NCBI RefSeq assembly: GCF_000972845.2
Contig: NC_040020.1
Span: 3,162,669-3,226,668, forward strand
Length of the DNA stretch: 64,000 nt
Reading direction: 5' to 3'
Source of the DNA: Larimichthys crocea
Taxonomy: Eukaryota; Chordata; Actinopteri; Sciaenidae
The position numbers and the translations under genes are program-made. Each line of letters begins with the position of its first letter. Within the stretch, counting starts at the first letter, position 1. This document shows, one piece after another, positions 1-12,715 of the stretch. The notes beneath the pieces were generated by a model that was not told the DNA's origin, did not search any database, and saw only the letters and a list, made by a program, of their open reading frames with translations.

Positions 1-1263
1 TTCGGGGAAGGGTTTCAGGTTGGAGGAGAGGCCCATTGGAGGCGGTGGGAGGTAATTATTGTACAGGGGGCTGGAGTAGCTCTGAGAACAGGTGTCAGAG
101 AAACACGGTTCCTGTTTGATACCTCCCTCCACTTTAAACTCCATCTCTGGGTTGGGACAAATTGGGGGAAACGTGTCTAAAAGTTCCTTAACATCCATTT
201 GCTGGTCAGGGGGGAAATCGCTTGACATCGGGAAGGTTTCCGTCTGGAAACTCGTCTCCAAACAGTCAGACTTGTTAAATGTTCCCCACTCGTAGCAGCT
301 ACTTTCAAACTCATTCTTGACCACGACAGGGAAAGAAGCGGCCTCTGACTTTGGTTCATCCTTCTTCTGATTTGGAGCTCGGGAGGAGCCGAAGCTGAGC
401 TGGGAAGTGGACGGGTCTTGGACTTGGCTGCCGGCCTGATCATCAGGATATCTCGGGCACGTTTGGTCTGGAGAGTATACAGGGGGAGAAGGTCCGGAGC
501 AGGTGTATGCTTGCCTTTTGACGCCGGGGTCTCCAAAATTACCATTGCTGCTGTCCATCGGCGCAGGCGATGGATAAGTTCCCCGACTGTTGCCGCTCTG
601 TTGCACTTCTGAAAGTGGCAGTGTGGATATACCCACGATCTCAGTGATCATATTGAGGAGTGTTTCGGTGCTGCACGGCGCTCCCTGAGATGCCTCAACA
701 TAGAAACTGCCAGAGTAGGCGAGCGAGGACGGGGTGTAGGTGTCTTTTGGGCATTCGCATGGATTAAAAGCAAATTCCGAGTTGGAAGCTTCGGTTTTGA
801 GGGTTGCAGGGGTTCCTTCTGTTGAATTAGAGAGAGAGAAAACTTTGTCATCGCGAGTGTTTTTGAAATACATATATATATAAATGAGAATCAGTGCAAA
901 TTAAACGAGGAGGAAAATCAGCGTTACATAAACACTCATGCGTATTTTGGCACAGGAATGCCTTGATAAGACGCCTTGATACACTCGACTGCACTGAAAA
1001 AGAGCTGCCGTATCTCCCTCAGCGGTGCTCATATTTAACAGATTTTCTTTGTAAAAAAATTCTCATGCATGCACATTTCATCGAGTGTGCAAAGATGCGA
1101 ACTCACCGTGGCCAAACTGGGCAGGTACCCCCCGCTCTGCATCGACGTACACCTCCTGGTTATCTTTCCGCACGCTGTTTTCCATTCCCAGGGAAGAACT
1201 GTTGCAATTCTCAAACTGAGGGTAAAAAGAATCTTTCGCATTCAAATCCATATTGTTCAACAT
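1..1263 (-). CDS. egr4: egr4, early growth response 4 (partial: N-terminal and regulatory half)
   Basis: EGR4 is a nuclear C2H2 zinc-finger transcription factor of the immediate-early EGR family, induced by neuronal activity and growth signals. Exon 1 is 1107-1263, starting MLNNMDLNAKDSF and ending in phase 1 at a GTGAGT donor. Exon 2 starts at 818 after a pyrimidine-rich CAG acceptor and stays open to base 1, giving 325 codons in the window. The best landmark is SLAYSGSFYVEA followed by LLNMITEIVGISTLPL, which parallels LSYSGSFFIQA...LFNLMSGILGLAPF of human EGR4. Further on, MDVKELLDTFPPICPNPEM parallels the human segment around KIEDLLSISCP. The three zinc fingers are not present because the window ends first. 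The start was chosen because human EGR4 also begins ML and the context fits; the Met at 1251 is an alternative. Assignment to EGR4 rather than EGR1-3 also fits the neighbours mogs and wbp1. Confidence 0.85.
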
Positions 1264-1531
1264 AATGATGCACTTAGAAGTCCGTCTCTTCCAGGGGGGA
1301 AAAAGGTAAAAGGGGGGGAAAAATGTAAAAAAAAAAAAACAAAAAAACAAATTATGCAGATTACTGTTTTCTTTCAACCCCCCCTTTGATGGTTTTCAAC
1401 AAATGATCCAAAGTGGTCAGTGTCAAAAGGTGTAAAAAAAAAAAGCAATTAAAGGTATTCCTTCTCGTCTCTGCTCCTCGGTAGGTATTTGCTTGCTGTG
1501 GGTTTCACATCAGCGACTTCCCCTCTCTCTC

Positions 1532-1539
1532 CTTATATA
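1532..1539 (-). promoter_or_regulatory. egr4: TATA box of egr4
   Basis: On the minus strand the sequence reads TATATAAG. It lies about 270 bases upstream of the egr4 start codon, which would place transcription initiation near 1505 and give a 5' UTR of roughly 240 bases. A strong TATA box is usual for immediate-early EGR genes. The start site itself is inferred. Confidence 0.6.
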
Positions 1540-1619
1540 CACTTTGGCAGCTCCCTCGGCCCTCCTCCCCATTCATCAGCTCCAGTGAGAGGATTCCCCG
1601 CTGCGTGTAAACTTCATGC

Positions 1620-1629
1620 CCATATATGG
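1620..1629. promoter_or_regulatory. CArG box (serum response element) upstream of egr4
   Basis: CCATATATGG is a perfect match to the serum response factor consensus CC(A/T)6GG and is palindromic. It lies about 85 bases upstream of the egr4 TATA box. A GGAT core a few bases away (about 1634) could bind an Ets-type ternary complex factor, and a TGACG half-site lies near 1718. SRF/TCF elements in this position are the standard way EGR genes respond to serum and activity. Confidence 0.65.
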
Positions 1630-1639
1630 ACAGAGGATG

Positions 1640-3803
1640 TGACGGAGTCCCCCACACCCCCCTCCCTCTTTCTCCCTTACCTCTATCATCCTCCTCCCAT
1701 CCTGGAGAGATGGAGTCTGACGTTGCAACAAGTGGCGACCAGTGTTGGTTGCTTAAAAAACGTTCATGTTTCTCTCCACGTTAACCATCAAATTAACAAA
1801 ATATTACAATATATATATGTATTTTTTACAAACATAAAGTGGTTTCGCTTGATCTCCCCCTGCAGCCCACACTGAGGGTGAACTAACCCAAACGGCGTAG
1901 GTATCCTTCACCATCTGCCGATTTAGTTCTGACCGCCCTACCAATGATATGAGGCATAAATCATGAAAATAGGAGGGGATACTCCAGATGTTGGAGGTGC
2001 AAAGGCATGCAACAGGGTGTGATGGGAAGGTAATGTAACTAGTAACGTGACAGATGTACTCCCAGGGAGTCAATCCTGAACTAAAAAAATAGAAAAATCA
2101 GATATTATGTCATAATTTGAGGATAAACATCAGGCATACATATGTATAATTTATAGATATTCCATGGATGGCATCATAGGTCAAAGACAGACAAAATATT
2201 TGCTCCTAATGCATGTTTAACCACTTAAAGTATCATCTTCAACTACATGAAAATGTCTAATATTATATGATTTATTATAACCTATGAAAAAAGTAGTTCT
2301 ACATATCTATCTAGTTCTACATATTTTAAGGAGATATTGAGGCCTGTGGTTCTTGCAATACATATTTTAAGGAGATATTGAGGCCTGTGGTTCTTGCAAT
2401 AAACATACCAAAAAACGATGAGGTACATTGAGATCAACAGGCAGGCATGTTAAGATGCTTTAATATAAATATATGTGCAACATCATTACGAAATCACCGA
2501 CAATGAAGGTCCATGTGAGTCTTATGCGAGGCTGTAATATTTGTTGTTGTTGCTTGAAGGCTCGTTAAAGGTAATGCTGATGTTCAATGTTCAAAATCAA
2601 GAAACTAAATTAAACAGTCTGACAGCTGGGATCTGTTCTCTGCAGACTTTGTTGATCTGTGCAACCCAATAACATGCAGGCTAATGTATATGTAAAGTAC
2701 TAATTAAACAAATTGAAGCGATAACATAGGCAGATGATGATTTATTTATTCTATACTGTGAATCAGACACTCTCCTCTCTTTTTTCTCCCGGACTGTTAC
2801 AGCTTAGATGTCTTCTAGCAGTTCAACTGAACATCTCTTCCCATCATTCCACTGCTTACATTCACTTTCACACCCCTTCTCATGTTGGTCCCTGGAAATT
2901 GTGGTCGCTCGCTTTTACACCATCAGGACGAATAACAGCACGGTCCGGTCTAAACGAACCCTTGGCCTTTAAAAGCATTGAAGGGAGTCGATAACACCCC
3001 TGAGGTGTTCAGTGGTTGAACCCAACTGTTCACATGACATTTCAACCCCCAAAGCTTTTTTTTTTTTTTTCTGGCTGTTTCGCATCTGTTGCTGGGTGCA
3101 CTCAGTGGTCACACTTCCTATTACAAAAAGTCAATACTCTTTCATAGGACGTTGCGGTTTGCAGCAGACCTCTGGCCCCGGTTGGAGGTTCAGGACCACG
3201 GATAGCTCCGGCACGGTATTCAGCCGTGTAATCACAGATGAACCAGCAGAACATACACTCTTTACCACTTTACTCTCACTGCTTCCTGTGGCTCTGCGTT
3301 CATGTGGAAGACACTTTCTTTGCATGAAATCAATCAAACCGATCATACCGCAGAGGGAAATCATAAGTCACTGCTAACATGCAGCTACAGCTCCGAAAAA
3401 TCTAAATTTGATATGAGTCTGAGGTGATGTACACTCACCTTATCCTGCAACAGTCGGTTTAAGTGGTGGGAATGAATTATTTTACACTTTTTACACTTAA
3501 ATTCCACATTTCTGACTATAATTATGTTTTTTTATTTTATTTATTTGACAGCTTTCGTTAACAGACATCAGCTTGTCAAACATTTCTATAGTCAAGGAAA
3601 GCCATCTTGATAAACAACATTAATGTACTGCTTAAATGTTAATGCATGAAATAATGATTCATTTATAACAATGAGTCATTTTAGGCTACTTCTAACACTT
3701 TAAGTACATTTTCTATCTATGTCAGTAAAACGAAGAATGCAGGACTTTTACTTGTAACTGTGTTTTTGTAGTGATGCGGTAACGGTACTTCTATTTGAGC
3801 ACA
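1640..3803. other. Intergenic spacer upstream of egr4
   Basis: Mostly AT-rich unique-looking sequence with no coding region I can support. It holds one short perfect tandem duplication (2319-2400, listed separately). Open frames of 86 and 121 codons near 2734-3377 have no recognisable domain. Confidence 0.5.
2319..2400. repeat. 41-bp perfect tandem duplication
   Basis: Two adjacent copies, 2319-2359 and 2360-2400, beginning ACATATTTTAAGGAGATATT and ending TTCTTGCAAT. The identity of the copies points to a recent slippage or repair event. Confidence 0.9.
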
Positions 3804-3994
3804 TGATCAGAAACTGGCTATTGATTTTCAATAACTCGTGAAAGTCTTCCACTTATGGACACCAGCGGCAAAAGCAATAATGATATAAAAAAGAATAACG
3901 AATGATAGCAGTGATTTTGCCGGCATTACTGCTGAATGACCTCTGGTTATGTCTGGTACCTGGCTGAGATTTGAGTTGCTCATGCTCATGGGGA
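3804..3994 (+). repeat. Left arm of a widely spaced inverted repeat
   Basis: This stretch begins GATCAGAAACTGGCTATTGA and matches, in reverse complement with small differences, 7093-7260. Shared blocks include CTGGCTGAGATTTGAG, GTGATTTTGCC and AGTCTTCCACTTAT. About 3.1 kb separates the arms. They may be two copies of one dispersed repeat in opposite orientation, or the ends of an old transposon. Confidence 0.7.
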
Positions 3995-4041
3995 ACAATA
4001 AATAACTAATACTAATTCATCCACCACTGCAGACTGTTGAT

Positions 4042-4043
<2 letters not shown>

Positions 4044-4088
<45 letters not shown>
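4044..4088. repeat. (GAAA)n microsatellite
   Basis: About eleven uninterrupted GAAA units ending at AAGGAGATATA. Purine-only on the + strand. Confidence 0.95.
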
Positions 4089-5559
4089 GAGATATATATC
4101 ATTAGAAGCCATAAATTTGTCTTTTAATGTTTCTGTTTTTGTTGACACAGTCACAGAGGCATTCATTTAACCATTATGTTTACTATTGAAGCTGTAGTTT
4201 GCAGTAGTGTTTCTAATATTTTGGCCACCTCGTTTACATACATAAGAGGGCCACTATATTAGGAACAGCTCTCAACATAATCCACCCCTGTTCAACAATA
4301 ACATGATCTTATATAACATAATTTAAAAATGCCTCAACCCAACAGTCTTATTCTTCATTGTGAGACTTTTATTGACAGCAGCCATTGACAAGTGCTCATG
4401 GCTGTACACAAGTAACCACAGCTGTATAAGATAAATGGTTATATCAGACAGTCACACCTTCACAGCAGTACAGAAAGTATTTATCAATAACCTCAGGAAT
4501 TCTTTATAACTTTAATGAAAGAGCTCAGAGCTCAGGCTATTTGAATAGTTTCCGAGTGCGCTTTGCTGTGGATAAGATTAAGTGAAGATAAAAAAGCTTG
4601 TGGGCAACATGGAATAACACATTGTGTCTAGTGCGGCACAAATGCAAAGAGACTATTAGACATAATACACAGGCTGCTTATACTAGACTACTACTCAAAT
4701 TTCAATACTGAGTGGTGGAAAATGTATCAAAGGATCTCTGAGTCGCTGCCCTGTCATCTTTTTAAGGTAGTGTATGATAATAGCGTATAAGCTCTTTCAT
4801 TGCAGCAGTGACATTCTCCCGAACAAATCGTTTTCACCTCAGATGTGCACTCTAATTCTAGGCACAGAGATGTTTAGCTTTGAGGAACTGCCTCCAAGTA
4901 ATCCTGAGTCTATTAAAACCAATCTGATCACACAGAGTTCAGATCATGGGATGCTGTTATGATAACTGCAGTGTGGCTAACCTCTCTCCTCCATAAAATG
5001 CCACAGCACCGGGACTAAGTAATGGATTTATGTAATGTTAGCACTTACTGACATTATAGCGCAGGGGTAACGCCATACCTGTAAAAGTTAAATGAAAGCC
5101 TTTGTTTTATTCACTCACTTCTGAGCACTGTGAGACAAAATGCTCCTGTTTCTTAGGGAACGGTGTGGCAGGTTGAGACAGAATATAGAGCACAAAGTTG
5201 CTGTTCCGTGTTTTAACAAGGATATTGACTTCAAAGTGCTGGCTATGGAAAGAAGATGAAACATTCCTTTAATGAAAGGATATCTTGGTACTTAATGCAC
5301 AAGTGGAACACTCTTTAATATAGTCCTGACCTAAAAGAGTCTCAGCTTGTAGTATGTCTTTCTAATTTAACCAAATGACCAATTAGTCTGTTGACATTAC
5401 CTGATCATTTGGTTATTTTATTAACCTGCAGTTAAATTGCCCATGTGCATGTGGTGCCATTATGAATTAAATATAATCTAATATAAATCTTATGGAATGG
5501 GAAAATGGGTTGACCTGATGGGCCTAAAGAAAGGGGGCAGCAAGAAGATTCAAAACCCA

Positions 5560-5842
5560 CTTGGGGCCTTTCTATGTGGAGTTTGCATGTTCTTCCGTGA
5601 ATTCTCTACGGCTTCCTCCCACCTCCAAAGACATGCACTTCACAGATTAATTGGTGACTCTAAATTGTCCATAGCTGTGAATGTGAGGGTCAATTGTTGT
5701 TTGTCTCTATGTGTCAGCGCCGTGATCAACAGGCCTCAACGGGGTGTACCCCGCCTCTCGCCCAATGTCAGCTTGGATCGGCTTCAGCCCCCCACAGCTC
5801 TGATAAGGACTAGTGGTTACAGAAAATAGATGGATGGATAGT
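5560..5842 (+). repeat. Dispersed teleost repeat with TGGATGGATGGA tail
   Basis: Contains the run GGTGACTCTAAATTG, then GTGTACCCCGCCTCTCGCCCA and a tail GTTACAGAAAATAGATGGATGGATA. I recognise this as a very common interspersed repeat of fish genomes, probably the 3' part of a non-autonomous retroposon. I cannot name the exact family from memory. Chance open frames across it are not genes. Confidence 0.7.
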
Positions 5843-7092
5843 CCTAGAAGAAGAACCAGAGGGCCGAGGGTTTCTTGAATGTGTGTAGCAAATTCCACTT
5901 CAATCCATCCTTTGGTTGTTAAGACATTTAACTCAAACCCACAAACGTCAACTTCTTGATGAAGAAACGTCAGCGGATCACAATCATTAGCATTTGTCAT
6001 CTGCAAACCATGAAGCTCTACACAAAAGTTTGTGACTACCTATCCTGTAGTCGATGAGACAGGATCACAGGATAAGTGAGGGGGTCACCAAAGTCATTAG
6101 GACTCATTGGGACTGTGGATGTCCGTAGAAAATTTAATAGAAATCCAAACAACAGTTGTCAAGATATTTCAGTAAGAGCCAAAAATGTCCTAGAGGAAAG
6201 TCAGACGTACACCAGGTCAGTTTGTGTGCACAAAATGTCATGCACCAAAGTGGTGGAGTGACCAAGTGACCTATCAACAAAACCATCCATAGATGTAAGC
6301 AATTAGTATGGTTAAAAATGCAGCTAATTTAACCCAAATATATCCTGTATTTTGCAAAGCCTCTACATGCTTAGTGCCCCAACAACTGCAGATTTACTGT
6401 GACTTGCAGATAAACTGTCAAACAGGTTTCCAGCCTCTGTCTCTGTTGATTGAATTGTTTATCGCATTACTCCAGCTTTATTGATTGTGAGTGTGTGATG
6501 GATAATATTACTTTCATAACCCAAGTGTGCCCCAGGGAACGGTAAGTACTTTTCTTTATACTGTATACGTAACCCCCCGGGGCCCTGTTATTTTCAGGTT
6601 CTCTCCTGGACAGGGTGTGGGAGTTTTCGCTTGCAGGTGGGTGCCTGATAGAGTTGAAGAGGCAGTGAGGAGTGACTGCCCTCTGAGATCGCTGCCTGCA
6701 AGATGAAGGATTGAGTGGACAGTAATGTCTGTTCTATATTTTCTTATTTTGACTTTCAATATCACTCCTCAGCGTTCAGTAGTGTTGTAATAAGAAAAAG
6801 AGCTGCTACGCTGACAACACTAAACTAATCTAATCCAGTAATAGAGACAAACTCAATTGTCTCTTGCTGTGTAGAGCTTTCATGAAACATAATCACAAGA
6901 AATAAAAGCATTATCTTTAACGAAATACCGAATTATGCTTCAGACAAGGCTGATACACATTTAAGGACAAAATCTATCTAAAGCTTGTTGATTTTGCATT
7001 ATTGTGCAGCACTCAAGCTATTGACAAAAAACCAAAGGCGCATCAATGTTTGGTTTTACATCTAATGTAGGTTATGTCCCTGATTTGAATTT

Positions 7093-7260
7093 TCCCCAAG
7101 AGCATGAGACCTCAAATCTCAGCCAGAGAAGACCAAAGGTAGTAGCAGTAACGCTGGCAAAATCACTGTGATCATTCATTATTCTTATTTATGTTGTAAG
7201 CCGAATCAGATAAGTGGAAGACTTTTGCCTGTTATTGAAAATCAGTAGCCAGTTTCTGTT
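7093..7260 (-). repeat. Right arm of a widely spaced inverted repeat
   Basis: Reverse complement partner of 3804-3994. It carries several indels relative to the left arm, so the duplication is not recent. No target-site duplication is obvious at the outer edges. Confidence 0.7.
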
Positions 7261-8049
7261 CATCGATGGCTTTGCAAAGGGAAGACTAAATTTAGTGGAC
7301 AGTACAGCTCTACTGTTTTTCTGCGTGTTACAAGTGTTACAGATTCTGCCATCACGTCCACATTACTACTCGACAGCGTAAAAGACAATAATTTAGCACC
7401 GCTTCATAATGAAATATATCTCGCTTGATGTACAGCAGCTCCTCAAAGTCTCAATGTCTTGGCATTCTGTCAACCAACTATGCAACCCACACTGTTTGAG
7501 AGTAAATAATAGAAGAACCTGATCCATACCAGGAAATCCACTGAGATGCAGAGGCTGCCATTGCTATTTGAAACAAAAAAAACATTTAAAATCCTACCAT
7601 GATCTGGAGAGGTTAAGCTGGAAATACTGAATCTACAAGGCAAATGCAAAAAAAAAAAAAAAGGCTACAGTTTTGCCTGCATCCATATAGTAATGAAATG
7701 TATATCATACAGTACACACATTTACATTCAGCCTCAAGTGCTGTGTTGTACTTTTGGATAAGACCTTTTTAAGTTTGTGGATGCAAAGCAGGTTTTTTGG
7801 AAAAGCCAGGGTTGCACAAGAGCCGGTGAAATCCATCTTCCTCCCCCAAATCACATTCTGACACGTCTCACAGTCAAATCTCCCCCCAAGGCGCTAGATG
7901 AGGGAACATCTTCAATCTAAACCTGGATACAATAGGGCCTCTAAGATACCGCAAAAATGGATTGGGAGTGCTAAAACCACAGAAACCTCTGCCGGAAACA
8001 CGACTTTCTATAAATACAGGATACTCGCCTCAGCTGCCAAGTTCGTTAT

Positions 8050-8100
8050 TTTCTCTCCCTCTCTCTCTCCCTCTCTCTCTCCCTCTCTCTCTCTCTCTGT
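8050..8100. repeat. (CT)n-rich microsatellite
   Basis: Pure pyrimidine tract on the + strand built from CTCTCTCC and CT units. It generates spurious Ser/Leu/Pro-rich frames. Confidence 0.9.
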
Positions 8101-11100
8101 CATGTTGGGCTCTGCATAGTTATATATACTACATCATCATTCAAACACTGGGCAATTGAAAGGAAAATAGCACAAATAAGAAAAATAAAAGCAGCGGAAG
8201 CGTGGTTCTTCTTTTGAAGGAACATCTCTCTCCTGCTCTTCCTCTGAGAGTGGGAGTGGGTTAGGGAAGCCCGGTACCAGGCCCCGATGCTGCTGCTGCT
8301 GTTGGTGTGGCAGGTTTCCCGTGCGATCCAAAAATACTTTCGCACTCGCCCACTTTGGTCCCCAGCCGCCTGTACTCTTTGGTTCTACAACAGGGATGGG
8401 TGAGAATCATATTCAGCTCTCCAATCGTGATTGCGGAATGCCCCAGTGTTTCTTTAACCATGCCCCCAGACTCCTCCACACACATTGCATGGCTCCCACC
8501 TTGCCCTCTTCTCTGCTGGATCCATGCTTGCAGCACTCTGACAGTCCAATTCTTGGGCCTGATCCAGCTACTGTACCTGCTGTTACCTAACTACTTGGAC
8601 ATTTTCAAGAGAAATCCATGCAAATAGAACAGTGTGTTTTTCATATTTTCTTTGAATTACATCTCCAAAACTGATTACAAAAATGTTAGATTCAAACTTA
8701 GGAATGCCTTCACTCCCAGATCCACTGATGATGTTAGATAATAGTAGATACAATACAAATATCTGCTCTACCAGATACAACAACAGTCCCTTTAGACTGG
8801 AGCTCAATAACTACACACTACACAAAATCATTATGGTGCAACATGGGACTAATTGCATGTACTTTTGACCAACAGAAGTTAATACGTCTGCATATTCTAG
8901 TCTCTGACTCATCTGCACCCACACTGATTTCTATTTGTTGCTCTTTCCCCCAATCTATTGCCACCACAGGATGTATGAAAAGATATGAATGTTAATAATT
9001 AGGAAGCATCGTTTCCATCACTGCTTAATCGATGCACACACACAGTCATTACGGGGACATGCAATGCAAACAGATTCAAACAAATAGCTAACAGCAGACA
9101 TGTGAGGAAACAGATGAAGAATGTTAAGAGCTTGCAGCTAACAAAAGTAACTATGGAAACGGCCAGCTCTACATTGCACTAGCTTCCACAGCTCTCTCCA
9201 GAAATAAAAACTGTTGGGCTAAGAGCGAATCAGGTAAAGACAAAAGATCCCGGGTGAACCTATTTATAGTGGGCCTTACATAACATACATAGACCTATGT
9301 TGGCTGAGGCAAGTTTGGTGCTCAACAGCAAGCTTCTGGGGGGCAAAGGCAGGGTACAGAGAGCTGGAGATGCTTGGTCCTGCAGGGTTTTTTTGTAGAA
9401 AGACATGAAGTATAAACAGCAATTAGGCCAGTGTGAATGACGACGCTCATGGCAAGTGTATTAAATAGAGGGAGGAAGGCTCGCTGTTTTGATGTGAGGG
9501 AGAACAAACACTGGTACGCTTGTCCTGGGAGGGCAGTGATGTCAAAGCCGGAGTTCCACGGACAACATTACCACGCGGTGAGCTAATGAAAATTGACACA
9601 TTAAACAGTTCATAGCCATGAGGCTGTAGGACAAAGACAAGAAAGAAATGCAGACGTCGTCACAAGGAGCAAAAGTTCATACCCAGTTTGGCCGAAAGCC
9701 TTGTTTATTTGTATGGGAGGCGAAAAAGTTGTGTCAGAGGAGCACTCTCCCTCTCACACACTCACACTATTATGTCGCCTCAGGATAAAAACATCTGACA
9801 TCTCCAGTGAGATGTTATGAACATACAAGCCCACATACGCCGAGAAAACCTGTGTGAGAGCCACTGTAATGCAGGAGTGGTGATCATCTAGAAATACAGC
9901 CTGCCACCATATCTTAAATCCAAATTGAGCCATTAGCATAATTATCCACTTATACTGCTTTAATTCTAAGTAGCTCTCCATTGTAAGTAAAATGATAGCT
10001 AAGCTGTATTCAAAAAGCCTCTTTTCCACTCACAAATGCCTTATTAATTAGCTCCCTCTAGCACAAGTTCCCAGTAATTACATTCAATACAAGAGTGAGT
10101 GCTACAAGGGGGGGTATTTCCAACAACTATCAGACAACTTTTTCTTTAATTACTCTGCAGATGTATAATGATATCCAGGATCTATTTCAGCAGTGCGCAG
10201 AAGATGTTTGGACACTGCATTCACTAGTCAATTCACTGGTAGTAGGCAAAATCACAAAATATCCCCTATATAGAAGCTCTGATAAGGTTGGGATGATATG
10301 CAAATGAATACTCCATGACTCATCTGTTTATTATGCAGTCACATTAGTTAGCTCTGATGCTGTTTGGCTATTATCCCATCTCACTGTGAAAAAAGGGTCT
10401 TGGGTGAGGGGGATGGATTGCGCAGTGAGTGCTTTAGTCACACAGATTGTCCGCACTCTTCAAAGAAATAAATGCATTTTCAACTGTAGTTGCATTGAGG
10501 GGATGTGGAATCCATTTCCTCTGAGAGAAACAGTGAACGGCAGAGGATATGGCTCATCTGTATCCAAATCTCTTGGCACCGTGTTTTTTTTTTTTGCGTT
10601 AAAAAGGTCAAAGGGTCAAATGATGAGCTTGTGTCTCCCACGACTCAACCCGAAGGCAATCATTGCACATTGATACATCATGCACTGATTTACGACAGAC
10701 AATCGAACGAGGGGATGTTTCATGTTAGAAACAAAAATGATTTTCTCTTATTTGTGTTGCTTTTAATTTAGAGTTTTATGAGTAGAAACACTGAGAAACA
10801 AGCTGTAGCTTCTAAGAAAAACTACCAATCTGTGGCTTCACAGTCTATCTGCCGCTCTGCTAACTGATAGAGGTGCTTTTTTATTTTTTTATTTTAGCCC
10901 TGCAACCTTTATACACCACGCTAGAAGTCCAGAGGTTGGAACTCAGTGGTTATGCACACAGACTGAGAGCCCGCATCAGTGCTCTCAGTACCAACAATTA
11001 TATTTAGTGTCAAAGTATTAATAAGAACATTGCCACTGTATGCACCAGTGTGTGAATGTATGTCAGCATATGTCAAGGAGTGAAAAGAATTTGCCATCTA

Positions 11101-11189
11101 TGTACACTCCATGCCTTTTTATTTTAGCTAATTAAGCACCTAGCCCTCACTGCAACTGCGCTCCATGGAAACCATGCAAAAAAGCCCAT

Positions 11190-11197
11190 TGACGTCA
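11190..11197. promoter_or_regulatory. Perfect CRE palindrome, intergenic
   Basis: TGACGTCA, the full CREB/ATF site, followed by an E-box CAGCTG. It sits about 700 bases beyond the presumed mogs polyadenylation site and about 9.6 kb upstream of egr4. A distal role for egr4 is possible but unproven; one 8-mer can occur by chance. Confidence 0.3.
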
Positions 11198-11881
11198 GCT
11201 GGAGGCCTTCGAATGTGCCATCTGACAAAAGGAGGAGGACAAGGCTGCTGTACTTAAGGTCACGGTGTGTTGAAGCTACTCTGCTTTGACTGACAGACTG
11301 AGGTTGGCTGACATTTATACTGAAAACGTGAAGAGATAAAAAAAAAAGGGTTATTTTTAGTATTTTACATGTATTTTACATCAATAGCTAAAAGTGAGTA
11401 ACAATGTTGGTTAATTAGTAATTATGCAAGCAAATGAATCAAAAAGCTCCTGTTGCAGCTGTGAGGTTAAACACCCTGACATTCCACTGCAGTGTTTATT
11501 AAGCTTATTCATATTTTTTTTTAATATGCACACTCTTATGGAAAGATTTAAGAAATAACTTCCACTGGGAATGAGAGCACTTTTACTAATCTGAGATTAT
11601 TCAAGATATAAAATGTTTATGTTATGAAAAAAAAAAGATTATATTTGTGAGAGACTCAGCTGATAATTTCATGGACGGCAGGTTATGAGTAGTGGTGGAA
11701 TAATCAATAACAAGCGTCCAATGTGAAGCAGTGTCAAGGTCTGAGCCACAACAACTAAACCCAAGTTATAAAGTAAGGACACAGAGAAGGTAGAAGGAGG
11801 TTGTGGCTATAGGTGTAGAGCCACTGCTTACCTCAATGAAGGTAACAAAAAAAAGTACAAACAATAAAAATATTTAAACCG

Positions 11882-11887
11882 TTTATT
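11882..11887 (-). terminator. mogs: Candidate mogs polyadenylation signal
   Basis: On the minus strand this reads AATAAA, about 830 bases past the mogs stop codon. I noticed no better AATAAA between it and the stop. It is a plausible 3' end but untested. Confidence 0.35.
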
Positions 11888-12715
11888 GTTCTTAACAAAA
11901 CAAAACCAATCTCACAGTCAACGTTGTATTCCCTGCCAGTCAAAGGCTGTGTTTACAAAATATGGCTGCTTGGATGCAGTGATTTTAGAAATGTTGAGCA
12001 AGACTGTACAGATTCTTCATCTTTTTTTCTTTTCAGATCAAACAATTAAATATCAAAATGACTGAATCATTAAGACAGAGAATTGAGGACATACGATTTA
12101 AGAGAAATGGCACAGTAAAGAAGAATAATGGCCCTCGATTCAGAAGTGAATGCACAGCTTGGTCATTTATGCACTTATTTTCCAAGGTAGAAACTGACAA
12201 ACCTGATAAGAGTTGTTCACACATATGGTGTGTGAGCACGTACCCTCCTCTGGAGAGGTGGACCAGCTGTTTCCTGCAGCTTAAAGAGAAATACTGTAAT
12301 CACCCGTCTCGATGTTTCCACATTCAAACATTGCATTTGGAAGCAATGAAGTTGCGTGTGTCTGAAGTCGTGAGGGATGTGAGTTCATTAAGTGTTTCCT
12401 AAATGCATCTTAAGTATATAAATGAAGCACTAGACAGTGCTTGGCTCCATATACAGCAAAGACAGGGTAGCTGCACTTACACTTGAGAGAATACCTGTGT
12501 GAAACCTGTTATTTTAATTAAAGGTTTAATGTGGAAATGTGATCATAAATCCTTATTTTTCAGCTGAATCTTGCAATTACAGTTTTTCAATGGCTAATTT
12601 CATGAGCCAGACACATTAGATATATTACTATATCTTTAAAACCTGATCGTGTTTCAGTCACATCCAGATACATGAAGGCCAATATCTTAGAACACATGAG
12701 ATGAAATCTACAGCA

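Larger units (their letters stand above)
5850..11880. other. Intergenic spacer between egr4 and mogs
   Basis: No coding region could be supported. The stretch contains the right inverted-repeat arm at 7093-7260, an A-run near 7650, a CT-rich microsatellite at 8050-8100 and a perfect CRE at 11190. Short frames near 8260-8630 show no recognisable domain. The rest is AT-rich unique-looking DNA that may hold egr4 enhancers. Confidence 0.5.

Noticed and set aside
8261..8536. 91-codon minus-strand frame with HPCCRTKEYRRLG
   Set aside because: Looked briefly like a retroelement remnant, but no motif of RT, integrase or protease could be found and neighbouring frames are equally open.
12058..12402. 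114-codon plus-strand open frame in the mogs 3' flank
   Set aside because: No recognisable domain, and it overlaps the presumed mogs 3' UTR in antisense.
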